Shown here: positions 1 to 6,070 of the stretch, piece after piece
How the letters are laid out: every line of letters starts with the position of its first letter
Position numbering within the stretch: position 1 is the stretch's first letter
Assembly (NCBI GenBank): GCA_002307145.1
Contig: DBTR01000063.1
Span: forward strand, 13,041-19,714
Source: Rhodospirillum sp. UBA1311
Lineage (GTDB): Bacteria > Pseudomonadota > Alphaproteobacteria > Rhodospirillales > Rhodospirillaceae
Length of the DNA stretch: 6,674 bases
Direction: 5' to 3'
Position numbers and translations under genes: made by a program
Notes under the pieces: generated by a model
The model's input: the letters and a program-made list of their open reading frames with translations, nothing else
What the model was told of the DNA's origin: nothing
Database searches by the model: none

Positions 1-4
1 GGTA

Positions 5-77
5 GGTCCGGGCTCTGCCCGGGCCCGGCAAGGGCCGAAGGCCCTTGCATTCCGTTACTTGGATTTGCGCGAAGCGC
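5..77 (+). repeat. Composite three-hairpin intergenic element, copy 1
   Basis: Three consecutive inverted repeats are visible. Hairpin A pairs 5-13 with 17-25 (9 bp including one G-T pair, TCT loop). Hairpin B pairs 28-36 with 40-48 (9 bp, GAA loop, core AAGGGCC/GGCCCTT). Hairpin C pairs 67-70 with 74-77 (GCGC, GAA loop). No T tract follows A or B, so this is not a classical intrinsic terminator, although it could end or stabilise the transcript of a gene to the left of the window. The same order of hairpins recurs in reverse orientation at 109-185. From general knowledge, GC-rich elements of this form are frequent between genes in Rhodospirillales; their function is not established. Confidence 0.6.
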
Positions 78-108
78 CATAAGATCATTGCGCGGCGTGG
101 TGGGTGAT

Positions 109-185
109 GGCCGCTTCGCGGCGAAAAACTCATGGGGTCGAGGAGGCGAAGCCTCCTCGCGGGTCCAGGGCAGCGCCCTGGCCTT
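109..185 (-). repeat. Composite three-hairpin intergenic element, copy 2 (inverted)
   Basis: Read on the minus strand, this segment repeats the order and character of copy 1. Hairpin A' pairs 165-171 with 175-181, hairpin B' pairs 139-147 with 151-159 (GAA loop on the plus strand), and hairpin C' pairs 111-114 with 118-121. The A-B junction is partly shared with copy 1: the minus strand reads GGACCCG where copy 1 has GGGCCCG. The end next to C' reads GAAGCGGCCAT where copy 1 has GAAGCGCCAT. The stems differ in sequence but keep their pairing, which suggests selection on structure or independent arrivals of related elements. A short T run after 181 (CCTTTT) could give weak plus-strand termination. 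Confidence 0.55.
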
Positions 186-237
186 TTCCCTTCCTGCAAA
201 CATCCCCGGCAATCGTCACTATATTGAGTGCAGTGCC

Positions 238-267
238 TTGACCCTGCGTTGCAAAATAGGGGATACC
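238..267 (+). promoter_or_regulatory. Possible trpS promoter
   Basis: TTGACC at 238-243 matches the sigma-70 -35 consensus at five of six positions. An 18-bp spacer leads to GATACC at 262-267, a weak -10 (three of six). An alternative -10, TATATT at 220-225 (five of six), lies further upstream but lacks a good -35. Either would give a leader of roughly 50-95 nt before the trpS ATG at 323. The rest of 186-322 shows no gene and no obvious attenuator or T-box structure. Confidence 0.3.
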
Positions 268-322
268 CTTTAGGGGCCGGGGCGCGACTTCGGCAGGGTT
301 TTTCCAGAGAGTTCTCCTCACC

Positions 323-1321
323 ATGAAACGGATTTTTTCGGGCATCCAGCCCTCGGGCAATCTTCATCTCGGCAACTATCTCGGCGCGATGAAGAACTGG
401 GTGGCGCTGCAAGACGACTACGAGTGCATCTTCTGCATGGTCGACATGCATGCGATCACGGTTTGGCAGGACCCGGCGGAATTGCGCGCGACCACCCGCG
501 AGTTGGCGGCGGGGATGATCGCAGCGGGCATCGATCCGGTGAAGAACGTTCTCTTCAACCAGAGCCAGGTTGCGGCGCATGCCGAATTGGCCTGGGTTTT
601 CAATTGCGTCGCGCGGATGGGCTGGCTCAACCGGATGACCCAGTTCAAGGAGAAGGCGGGCAAGAACCGTGAGAACGTCTCGGTCGGCCTGTTCGCCTAC
701 CCCTGCCTGATGGCGGCGGACATCCTGGCGTACAAGGCGACGCACGTGCCGGTGGGCGAGGACCAGAAGCAGCACCTCGAACTCACCCGCGACGTCGCGC
801 AGAAGTTCAATACCGACTTCGGCAAGGAGATCTTTCCGCTGCCGGAACCGTTGATTTTCGGCACCGCGACGCGGGTGATGTCGCTGCGCGACGGCGAAAA
901 GAAGATGAGCAAGTCCGACCCGTCGGATTACTCGCGCATCAACATGACCGACGACGCCGACACCATTGCCTTGAAGATCCGCAAGGCGAAGACCGACCCG
1001 ATGGCGCTGCCGGAAGGCCTCGACGGCCTTGAGGGCCGCCCCGAGGCGGCGAATCTGCTGGGGATCTACGCGGCGCTGCTCGGCAAGACCATGGGCGAGG
1101 CGATCGCCGACGTCGGCGGTCTGGCGTTCGCCGATTTCAAGGCGCGCCTGGCGGAGGCGGCGGTGGCGGTTCTCGGTCCGATCAACGCCGAGATGGCGCG
1201 CCTGCGCAAGGACCCGGGCTATGTCGACGGCATCCTGCGCGAGGGCGGCTTGAAGGCCGCCGCGCTGGCCAAGCCGGTGATGGACGAAGTTTACGAGGCG
1301 GTGGGTTTCCTGCGACCGTAG
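323..1321 (+). CDS. trpS: Tryptophanyl-tRNA synthetase
   Basis: Cytosolic class I aminoacyl-tRNA synthetase that activates L-tryptophan with ATP and charges tRNA-Trp. The 332 residues match the usual bacterial TrpRS length of about 330. The N-terminus carries the class I HIGH-type signature as SGNLHLGNY (residues 11-19), then the tryptophan-pocket segment MAADILAYK (130-138), the GEDQ motif (145-148) and a perfect KMSKS loop (194-198, within GEKKMSKSDPS). The C-terminal helical region for tRNA recognition (about 205-325) is intact. The ATG at 323 is chosen because MKRIFSGIQPSG is the standard start; the Shine-Dalgarno is weak, with only GAGA at 307-310. The next gene follows after 39 bp. Nothing in it looks truncated or horizontally acquired. 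Confidence 0.98.
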   Translation: MKRIFSGIQPSGNLHLGNYLGAMKNWVALQDDYECIFCMVDMHAITVWQDPAELRATTRELAAGMIAAGIDPVKNVLFNQSQVAAHAELAWVFNCVARMGWLNRMTQFKEKAGKNRENVSVGLFAYPCLMAADILAYKATHVPVGEDQKQHLELTRDVAQKFNTDFGKEIFPLPEPLIFGTATRVMSLRDGEKKMSKSDPSDYSRINMTDDADTIALKIRKAKTDPMALPEGLDGLEGRPEAANLLGIYAALLGKTMGEAIADVGGLAFADFKARLAEAAVAVLGPINAEMARLRKDPGYVDGILREGGLKAAALAKPVMDEVYEAVGFLRP

Positions 1322-1360
1322 GTCGCCCAACGCGCAGCACAACAACGAAGGAGGCTCCGC

Positions 1361-2413
1361 ATGCCGATGATGGAAACCCTGGGCGCCAAGGCGCGCGCCG
1401 CGTGGGATGGCGTGCGGCGGCGCCTCGGCGGCGCGGATCTCAAGGCCGGCGTAAAAACCGGCGTCAAGGGCGGCGTCAACCGCCTCAACGAAGGGCCGCG
1501 CCACTGGCAGGTGCTGAAGTGGTCGGCGGCGATCCTGGCCGCGTTCTGCCTGCTCTATTATCCGATCGGCATGGCGTTGATGTCGAAGATCAACGACGAC
1601 CCGGACTTCGCGCCGCCCGCGATCGTGCCCGGCCAGTCGCAGGCGGTGGCGATGACCATGGGGTTGATCGACCGCGAGGTGAACCGCACCGGCTGGCGTG
1701 CCAACGATCCGTTCTTCCTGCCGAGCGCGGCGCTCGACAACATGCCGAACTTCCAGGTCGGAATGATGGGTGCGCTCGCGCGTTTCGCGACCGAACTCGC
1801 CGACCAGCTGGCACGCACCCGGGGCTCGTCGCAGATCGACCCCGACGTCGACGCCGCCGTCGGCCTGCTGAAATACCCCGGCGACATCTGGATCTTCAAC
1901 TTCTCCACCTCGGTGCTGCCGACCGCCTCGTCGGAGAGCCAGTATCTCGGCGCCTACCGTGCGCTCGGCCGCTACAACGACCGCCTCGCCAACGCCAATG
2001 CGGTGTTCGAGCGCCGCGCCGATGCGCTGATCTCGACCATCGACCGGATCGGTTCCGACCTCGGCTCGGCGTCCGCGCAGCTCGACAGCCGCATCGAAAA
2101 CGGCGGCGGGCTCCTCTTCGACCGTTCGTCGGACGACGTGTTCTATCGGGTCAAGGGCCGTCTCTACGGCTATTACATGATCCTGAAGGCGCTCGGGAAG
2201 GACTTCGAGATCGTCATTCGCGACAAGGAGCTCGGTCCGGCGTGGGAACAGATGCTGGGCTCGTTCCGCATCGCCGCCACTCTCGACCCGATCATGGTTT
2301 CGAACTGCGCGCCGGATTCTCAGGCCTGCCCGAGCCACCTTGCCTCGCAGGGATTTTATCTGTTGCGTGCCCGAACCCAACTGCAGGAAGTCTCGAACAT
2401 CCTTCTGAAATAG
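1361..2413 (+). CDS. DUF2333-like membrane-anchored protein of unknown function
   Basis: I recognise this as resembling the uncharacterised DUF2333 (PF10095) family; no function is known to me. The 350 residues begin with a basic, Gly/Lys/Arg-rich segment (1-53), probably cytosolic, which contains a small tandem repeat (GVKTGVKGGVN, 30-40; three 12-nt DNA units starting at 1448, 1460 and 1472). One membrane helix spans about 54-74. The remainder is probably periplasmic and mostly helical, with the segment KYPGDIWIFNFS (171-182) and a heptad-like stretch at about 203-245. Two cysteines at 316 and 323 in the periplasmic tail could form a disulfide; whether they are conserved in the family is unknown to me. 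The start is firmly set by AAGGAGG at 1348-1354, 6 nt before the ATG. It lies between trpS and the permease with short gaps, so co-transcription is likely. Confidence 0.85.
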   Translation: MPMMETLGAKARAAWDGVRRRLGGADLKAGVKTGVKGGVNRLNEGPRHWQVLKWSAAILAAFCLLYYPIGMALMSKINDDPDFAPPAIVPGQSQAVAMTMGLIDREVNRTGWRANDPFFLPSAALDNMPNFQVGMMGALARFATELADQLARTRGSSQIDPDVDAAVGLLKYPGDIWIFNFSTSVLPTASSESQYLGAYRALGRYNDRLANANAVFERRADALISTIDRIGSDLGSASAQLDSRIENGGGLLFDRSSDDVFYRVKGRLYGYYMILKALGKDFEIVIRDKELGPAWEQMLGSFRIAATLDPIMVSNCAPDSQACPSHLASQGFYLLRARTQLQEVSNILLK

Positions 2414-2441
2414 CGGCGCAACCGGCGCACCCGAGGCGAAG

Positions 2442-3359
2442 ATGATCCAGGTCTATCTGCCGATCGCCGAACTCTCCGTCGATGCCGCGGTCATCGTCGG
2501 TCTGGGGGCGTTGGTGGGGTTCACCTCGGGTTTGTTCGGCGTCGGCGGCGGTTTCCTGCTGACGCCGCTGCTGATCTTCCTCGGCATTCCGCCCTCGGTG
2601 GCGGTGGGCTCGGGCACCAACCAGATCATCGCCTCGTCGGTGTCGGGCGTGGTGGCCCACTTCCGTCGCGGCAACGTCGACATGCGGATGGGGGGCGTCC
2701 TGCTCGCGGGCGGCATCCTCGGCTCCGGCCTCGGCGTACTGCTGTTCAACCTTTTGAAATCCCTGGGGCAGATCGACCTCACCATCCGGCTGTCCTACGT
2801 CGTCTTCCTCTCCTCGGTGGGCGGGTTGATGCTGGTGGAGAGCGTCGGCTCGCTGATCCGCAAGGTTCCCGCTTCCAGCGCGCCGCGGGGGCCCGAGAAC
2901 TTCGCCTGGGCGTCGCGCCTGCCCTGGCTGATGCGCTTCCCGAAATCCGGCCTCTACATTTCGGCGATCCTGCCGCTCGGCATGGGCGTGGTGGTGGGAA
3001 TCCTGGTGGCCCTGATGGGCGTCGGCGGCGGCTTCATCATGGTTCCGGCGATGATCTACCTGCTCGGCATGCCGACCCAGGTGGTGATCGGCACTTCGCT
3101 GTTTCAGATCATCTTCGTCACCATCGCCACCACTTTCATGCAGGCGACGCTCAACCACAACGTCGACGCCGTCCTGACCCTGCTCCTGATCGCGGGCGGG
3201 ATCATCGGCGCGCAGTGGGGGGCGCGTGCAGGGGCGAAGATCGGCGGGCGCAACTTGCGCATCCTCCTCGCGCTTCTCGTGCTGGGGGTTTGCTCGGGGC
3301 TGATCGGCGAGTTGGTGTCGACGCCCGACGATCCCTATTCCATCGTCATCGAGAGGTAG
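2442..3359 (+). CDS. TauE/SafE-family permease (putative sulfite/organosulfonate exporter type)
   Basis: Polytopic inner-membrane protein of 305 residues, the usual size for TauE/SafE (PF01925, formerly DUF81). The family is linked to export of sulfite, sulfoacetate and other small anions; the substrate here is not known. Two internal repeats are visible, each starting with the family glycine motif: GLFGVGGGFLLTPLL (30-44) followed by GIPPSVAVGS (48-57), and LMGVGGGFIMVPAMI (191-205) followed by GMPTQVVIGTS (209-219). About eight membrane helices are expected, with the two halves joined by a hydrophilic loop at about 140-170. The ATG at 2442 has GAGG at 2433-2436, and the preceding gene ends 28 bp upstream. 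Its stop is 4 bp from the next start, so translation is probably coupled to the TIGR02186-like gene. Confidence 0.93.
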   Translation: MIQVYLPIAELSVDAAVIVGLGALVGFTSGLFGVGGGFLLTPLLIFLGIPPSVAVGSGTNQIIASSVSGVVAHFRRGNVDMRMGGVLLAGGILGSGLGVLLFNLLKSLGQIDLTIRLSYVVFLSSVGGLMLVESVGSLIRKVPASSAPRGPENFAWASRLPWLMRFPKSGLYISAILPLGMGVVVGILVALMGVGGGFIMVPAMIYLLGMPTQVVIGTSLFQIIFVTIATTFMQATLNHNVDAVLTLLLIAGGIIGAQWGARAGAKIGGRNLRILLALLVLGVCSGLIGELVSTPDDPYSIVIER

Positions 3360-3363
3360 GGCG

Positions 3364-4122
3364 ATGGCGCGGATCGGCTTCCTCATCGTCTGGATTGGCA
3401 TCCTGCTCTTGGGCGGCGACGGCGCGACCGCCGCGCGCCCGGTGGTGGCCGACCTCTCCAATCACTTGGTGGCGATCACCACCGGCTTTTCCGGCACCGA
3501 CGTGCTGGTGTTCGGCGCGACCGACGACCGCAAGGGCGACATCGTGATGGTGGTGCGCGGCCCGCGCGAAACCCACGTGGTTCGCGAAAAGGTCCGCCTC
3601 GCCGGCATCTGGGTCAACCGCGAGGCGGCGGTGTTCCCCGCGATTCCGGCGTTCTACGCGGTGGCGGCGACCGGGCCGCTCAATACCGTGGTGCCGTCGG
3701 AAATCCGCAAGCGCCACGGTATCGGCGTCGAGGCGCTGCCGCTCGCCGCCACCGACAGCTCGCACAAGTCCCTGCCCGACGATCAGGCGCGGAAGTTCCG
3801 CGCCGCGCTGATCCAGCTGAAGCAACAGGCGGGCCTCTACCCCGAGGCGCTTGGGGTGGTGACGACCCTCGAAAATCGTCTTTTCCGTGCCGAACTGGAG
3901 CTTCCGGCGACCGTGCCGGTGGGCTCCTACACCGTCGAAGTCTATTTTGTTCAGGACGGCGCGGTGGTCGGTGCAGAGATCACGCCGCTATTCGTTTCGA
4001 AGACGGGATTTTCCGCAGATGTCTATGATTTCGCCATGTATAACGCGGCGAAATATGCCCTCGCATCAATCCTGTTTGCGGTGTTCGCGGGGTGGGCCGT
4101 GGCCCTGGTCTTCCGGCGCTGA
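3364..4122 (+). CDS. TIGR02186-like protein (PF09608 type): exported, C-terminally anchored
   Basis: The 252 residues match the alphaproteobacterial TIGR02186/PF09608 family in length and architecture; its biochemical role is unknown. An N-terminal signal peptide (hydrophobic 5-17, likely cleavage near ATA-A at 21-24) leads to a beta-rich periplasmic domain containing the characteristic GIWVNRE segment (81-87). A second beta-rich portion lies at about 170-210 (ELPATVPVGSYTVEVYFVQDG at 179-199 in part), then one C-terminal membrane helix (about 231-249) ending in RR. No cysteines are present, so metal or disulfide chemistry by Cys is unlikely. The start at 3364 is 4 bp after the permease stop, and the Shine-Dalgarno (GAGAGG, 3351-3356) lies inside the permease's last codons. 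Family members commonly sit next to TauE/SafE permeases, which suggests an accessory subunit. Confidence 0.88.
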   Translation: MARIGFLIVWIGILLLGGDGATAARPVVADLSNHLVAITTGFSGTDVLVFGATDDRKGDIVMVVRGPRETHVVREKVRLAGIWVNREAAVFPAIPAFYAVAATGPLNTVVPSEIRKRHGIGVEALPLAATDSSHKSLPDDQARKFRAALIQLKQQAGLYPEALGVVTTLENRLFRAELELPATVPVGSYTVEVYFVQDGAVVGAEITPLFVSKTGFSADVYDFAMYNAAKYALASILFAVFAGWAVALVFRR

Positions 4123-4134
4123 TACCAATTGTGA

Positions 4135-4163
4135 CTTGACCCCGGCGTCACTTCCCCATATCT
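4135..4163 (+). promoter_or_regulatory. Candidate sigma-32 (RpoH) heat-shock promoter for nfu
   Basis: CTTGACC (4135-4141) and CCCCATAT (4154-4161) are separated by 12 nt. They fit the classical CTTGAAA / CCCCATNT heat-shock layout, with a perfect -10 core. Read against the alphaproteobacterial form CTTG-N17/18-CYTATNT, CTTG (4135-4138) and CATATCT (4157-4163) are 18 nt apart with one mismatch. A housekeeping reading is weaker: TTGACC with TATCTC at 4159-4164 after 17 nt. The element starts 12 bp after the preceding stop codon and would give a leader of about 20 nt. The assignment is inferred from motif match only. Confidence 0.55.
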
Positions 4164-4169
4164 CAGCCT

Positions 4170-4187
4170 TCCGGCAAGGAGGCCGGA
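4170..4187 (+). promoter_or_regulatory. Hairpin presenting the nfu Shine-Dalgarno in its loop
   Basis: TCCGGC (4170-4175) pairs perfectly with GCCGGA (4182-4187), leaving AAGGAG (4176-4181) as a six-base loop. The ribosome binding site AAGGAGG (4176-4182) is thus almost entirely in the loop, with its last G in the stem, and the ATG follows at 4191. The structure could expose or restrict ribosome access. It may also arise by chance from GC-rich sequence flanking a purine tract. Confidence 0.45.
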
Positions 4188-4190
4188 GCG

Positions 4191-4742
4191 ATGTTCATTC
4201 AGACGGAAGCGACGCCGAATCCGGCTACGTTGAAGTTCCTTCCCGGCAGGATTTTGAACACCGGCGCGGCGGTGGATTGCCCATCGCCCGAGGCTGCGGC
4301 CGCGCTTTCGCCACTCGCCGAGCGTCTGTTCCAGCTCGACGGCGTGACCGGCGTGATGATCGGCGGCGACGCGATCTCGGTGACCAAGGCCGAGGACGCG
4401 GTCTGGGAGGTGCTGAAGCTGCAGGTGATGGGGCTGCTCGTCGAGCACCTGTCGCGCGGCCATCAGGTCTTGAGCCCCGCGGCAACGGCGATGGTTACCG
4501 GAACCGACGACGACAGCGTCGGCGGTCGGGTAAAGCGGTTGATCGAGACCCGGGTGCGGCCCGCCGTGGCCCGGGATGGTGGAGATATCGTCTTCGACAG
4601 GTTCGACGAAGGAATCGTCTACCTGCGGATGAAAGGCGCTTGTGCAGGATGCCCAAGCGCTACCGTGACGCTGAAAAACGGCGTCGAAGCCATGCTCAAG
4701 GCCTACGTGCCTGAGGTCCTGGCGGTTCGGCAAGTGCCCTGA
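4191..4742 (+). CDS. nfu: NifU-family (Nfu-type) iron-sulfur cluster scaffold/carrier protein
   Basis: Cytosolic protein that assembles or delivers Fe-S clusters, normally [4Fe-4S], to target enzymes. The 183 residues have the NFU1-like two-domain plan rather than that of E. coli NfuA. An Nfu N-terminal domain comes first (1-90, starting MFIQTEATPNPATLKFLPG). After an acidic linker (about 95-110) comes the NifU C-terminal domain (111-180). This domain carries RPAVARDGGDI (123-133) and the cluster-binding CAGC motif with Cys151 and Cys154, followed by the usual TLKNGVEAMLKAYVPEV helix (160-176). Both ligand cysteines are present, so it is probably functional. The start is set by AAGGAGG at 4176-4182, 8 nt before the ATG. 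It has its own promoter candidate (sigma-32-like) and so may be independent of the upstream genes. Confidence 0.96.
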   Translation: MFIQTEATPNPATLKFLPGRILNTGAAVDCPSPEAAAALSPLAERLFQLDGVTGVMIGGDAISVTKAEDAVWEVLKLQVMGLLVEHLSRGHQVLSPAATAMVTGTDDDSVGGRVKRLIETRVRPAVARDGGDIVFDRFDEGIVYLRMKGACAGCPSATVTLKNGVEAMLKAYVPEVLAVRQVP

Positions 4743-4816
4743 ATTCTGCGGGCGCGGAACCTTTTCGTAAGCCTGCACGTTGCACGGTCGGTTCAACAAA
4801 ACGGAGATTCGGTGCA

Positions 4817-5800
4817 TTGCCGAAAAATACGCTTTTCGAGCTGAGTTTACGGCCGCGGTTCGCGCTGGCCTCCGCAGTCGTCGCGGTGGGATTGGGAATG
4901 ACCGCTTTGCACGCGTTCGCACCCGTGGCCCCGGCGACGGCGCTTCCGGACCTGGTGATGACGGTCGATCCGGAACGGCAGGTCGCCGCCGACCTCGGCA
5001 CCCAGGAAACCGTCGCTCCCCGCATCGAAGCGGTGGAATCCCTCGCACTCGCGAAACGCTACGACGCCCAGGGCTATGACTGGGAGGCAGTGATCGCGGG
5101 GGATTCCGACGTTCCGCGCGTGGCGGTCAAGACCTTGCCGAAGGATCTCGTCCACCTCCAGAACGTCGATTTGAAAAAGAGCCTGTTCTTCCGCACCCTG
5201 TTGCCGATGGCGTTGCAGGTCAACGACGAGATCGAGGCCGACCGCGACCGCCTGCTGGGCCTGAAGGCGAAGCGCGACGCGGGCGAACCCCTGACCTCGG
5301 GCGAAACCGTCTGGCTCGCCAGGATCGCCGCCAAGTATGAGTCCGAGCCCGACAGCTTCGAGCAGCTGCTGCGCCGCGTCGACGGCGTGCCGCCGTCGCT
5401 GGTGCTGGCCCAGGCGGCCGAGGAAAGCGGCTGGGGCACCTCGCGCTTCGTCCGCGAGGGTAACGCGCTGTTTGGCCAGTGGACGTGGTCCGTCGACCAT
5501 CGTGGCATCGTGCCGACCGAGCGCGGCGATGGCGAAACCCACAAGGTCCGCGCCTTTCCGAGCGTCAAGGGCGCGATCGCAGCCTATGTCCACAACCTCA
5601 ACACCCATCCGGCCTACGAACGCTTCCGCCTCCAGCGGGCGGTGGGCGCGAGCGGCTACCAGCTCACCGCGACCCTCGACCAATATTCGGAACGCCGCGA
5701 GAAATACGTCGACACCCTGCGCTCGATCATGAGCGCCAACCGCCTCGCCGCCCTCGACCAGGCGAAGCTGTCCGAAGAAATCCACCTCGTCAGCCGCTGA
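4817..5800 (+). CDS. Exported Bax/FlgJ-like glucosaminidase-domain protein (copy 1)
   Basis: Predicted peptidoglycan hydrolase (beta-N-acetylglucosaminidase type, PF01832, Bax/COG2992-like) of 327 residues acting in the periplasm. A signal peptide (about 1-42, hydrophobic 15-34) precedes a linker and a conserved helical N-terminal domain (about 75-185). The catalytic domain (about 185-310) contains PPSLVLAQAAEESGWGTSRF (192-211) with the expected catalytic Glu203, EGNALFGQW (214-222), GIVP (230-233) and NLNTHPAYERFR (260-271), all Bax-like hallmarks. The start is TTG at 4817: no ATG, GTG or TTG lies earlier in frame within the spacer, and later starts (GTG at residue 24, ATG at residue 28) would destroy the signal peptide. 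ACGGAG at 4801-4806 serves as Shine-Dalgarno. A paralogue follows in tandem. Confidence 0.9.
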   Translation: MPKNTLFELSLRPRFALASAVVAVGLGMTALHAFAPVAPATALPDLVMTVDPERQVAADLGTQETVAPRIEAVESLALAKRYDAQGYDWEAVIAGDSDVPRVAVKTLPKDLVHLQNVDLKKSLFFRTLLPMALQVNDEIEADRDRLLGLKAKRDAGEPLTSGETVWLARIAAKYESEPDSFEQLLRRVDGVPPSLVLAQAAEESGWGTSRFVREGNALFGQWTWSVDHRGIVPTERGDGETHKVRAFPSVKGAIAAYVHNLNTHPAYERFRLQRAVGASGYQLTATLDQYSERREKYVDTLRSIMSANRLAALDQAKLSEEIHLVSR

Positions 5801-5832
5801 CGAGGTCCGCTGCCCGGAGCCAACCTCCGGGC
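5784..5832 (+). terminator. Tandem strong hairpins at the end of glucosaminidase copy 1
   Basis: The first hairpin pairs 5784-5793 with 5797-5806 (10 perfect bp, CCG loop) and contains the stop codon TGA (5798-5800). The second pairs 5812-5819 with 5825-5832 (8 perfect bp, GCCCGGAG/CTCCGGGC, loop CCAAC). No T tract follows either, so intrinsic termination is uncertain; mRNA 3'-end stabilisation or Rho-assisted termination are alternatives. Confidence 0.4.
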
Positions 5833-6055
5833 GGCGGCACGATCGGTCGACCAGCCGTCACCAGGATGCGGCGGTTGCCGTTATTCGAGCAAGGCGCAGA
5901 AGCGCCTGGGCGATGGTTTCGCCGCTCGGAATCCCGAAAATCTAAGACGTTGGGTGGAGTCGCGGAAACTTCCGCGTTCCCAAACGCGCCGGAATGCGTC
6001 TTGTGGTGGAACCAGAAGCCGATTTCCGCGTTTTGAACCGACCGTCGCTCATGAA
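5833..6055 (+). other. Structured non-coding spacer between the tandem glucosaminidase genes
   Basis: No convincing gene is present. A 6-bp hairpin pairs 5892-5897 with 5902-5907 (AGGCGC/GCGCCT). A larger stem-loop spans 5948-5986: the outer stem pairs GTTGGG with CCCAA-AC (one bulge), and the inner stem pairs 5961-5966 with 5971-5976 (CGCGGA/TCCGCG). TTCCGCGTT occurs at 5970-5978 and again at 6024-6032. The spacer is lower in GC than the genes around it at 5935-5950 and 6020-6035. It could hold the promoter and leader of the second copy, but I found no clear -35/-10 pair. Confidence 0.35.
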
Positions 6056-6070
6056 ACGGAGGTGTGATCA

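Noticed and set aside
5..48. Classical intrinsic terminator for a gene left of the window
   Set aside because: The stems are strong but no T tract follows, and the same structure recurs inverted at 109-185, which fits a repeat element better.
88..273. Small open frame of 61 codons upstream of trpS
   Set aside because: It runs through the inverted hairpin element, has no Shine-Dalgarno and gives a composition expected of random GC-rich sequence.
1402..2445. Plus-strand open frame of 347 codons overlapping the DUF2333-like gene
   Set aside because: Out-of-frame shadow: the translation is Arg/Pro-rich, and the overlapping frame has a perfect Shine-Dalgarno, a membrane helix and family-like sequence.
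2529..3098. Internal duplication in the permease as a possible gene fusion
   Set aside because: The two GVGGG-containing halves are the normal inverted-repeat-like architecture of TauE/SafE proteins, not a new fusion.
2292..3461. Long minus-strand open frame (389 codons) opposite the permease gene
   Set aside because: It is an antisense shadow of a high-GC gene: its translation is rich in Arg, His, Gln and Asp with no recognisable domain, while the plus strand encodes a clear TauE/SafE permease.
4780..4785. TTGCAC as a -35 for glucosaminidase copy 1, with the direct repeat TGCACG-T-TGCACG at 4774-4786
   Set aside because: The matching -10 would fall on the ribosome binding site, and the repeat is too short to support an operator call.
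4023..5048. Minus-strand open frame of 341 codons across the nfu region
   Set aside because: It runs antisense through nfu, the sigma-32-like promoter and the hydrolase start; low-complexity Arg/Pro/Gly-rich translation, no family resemblance.
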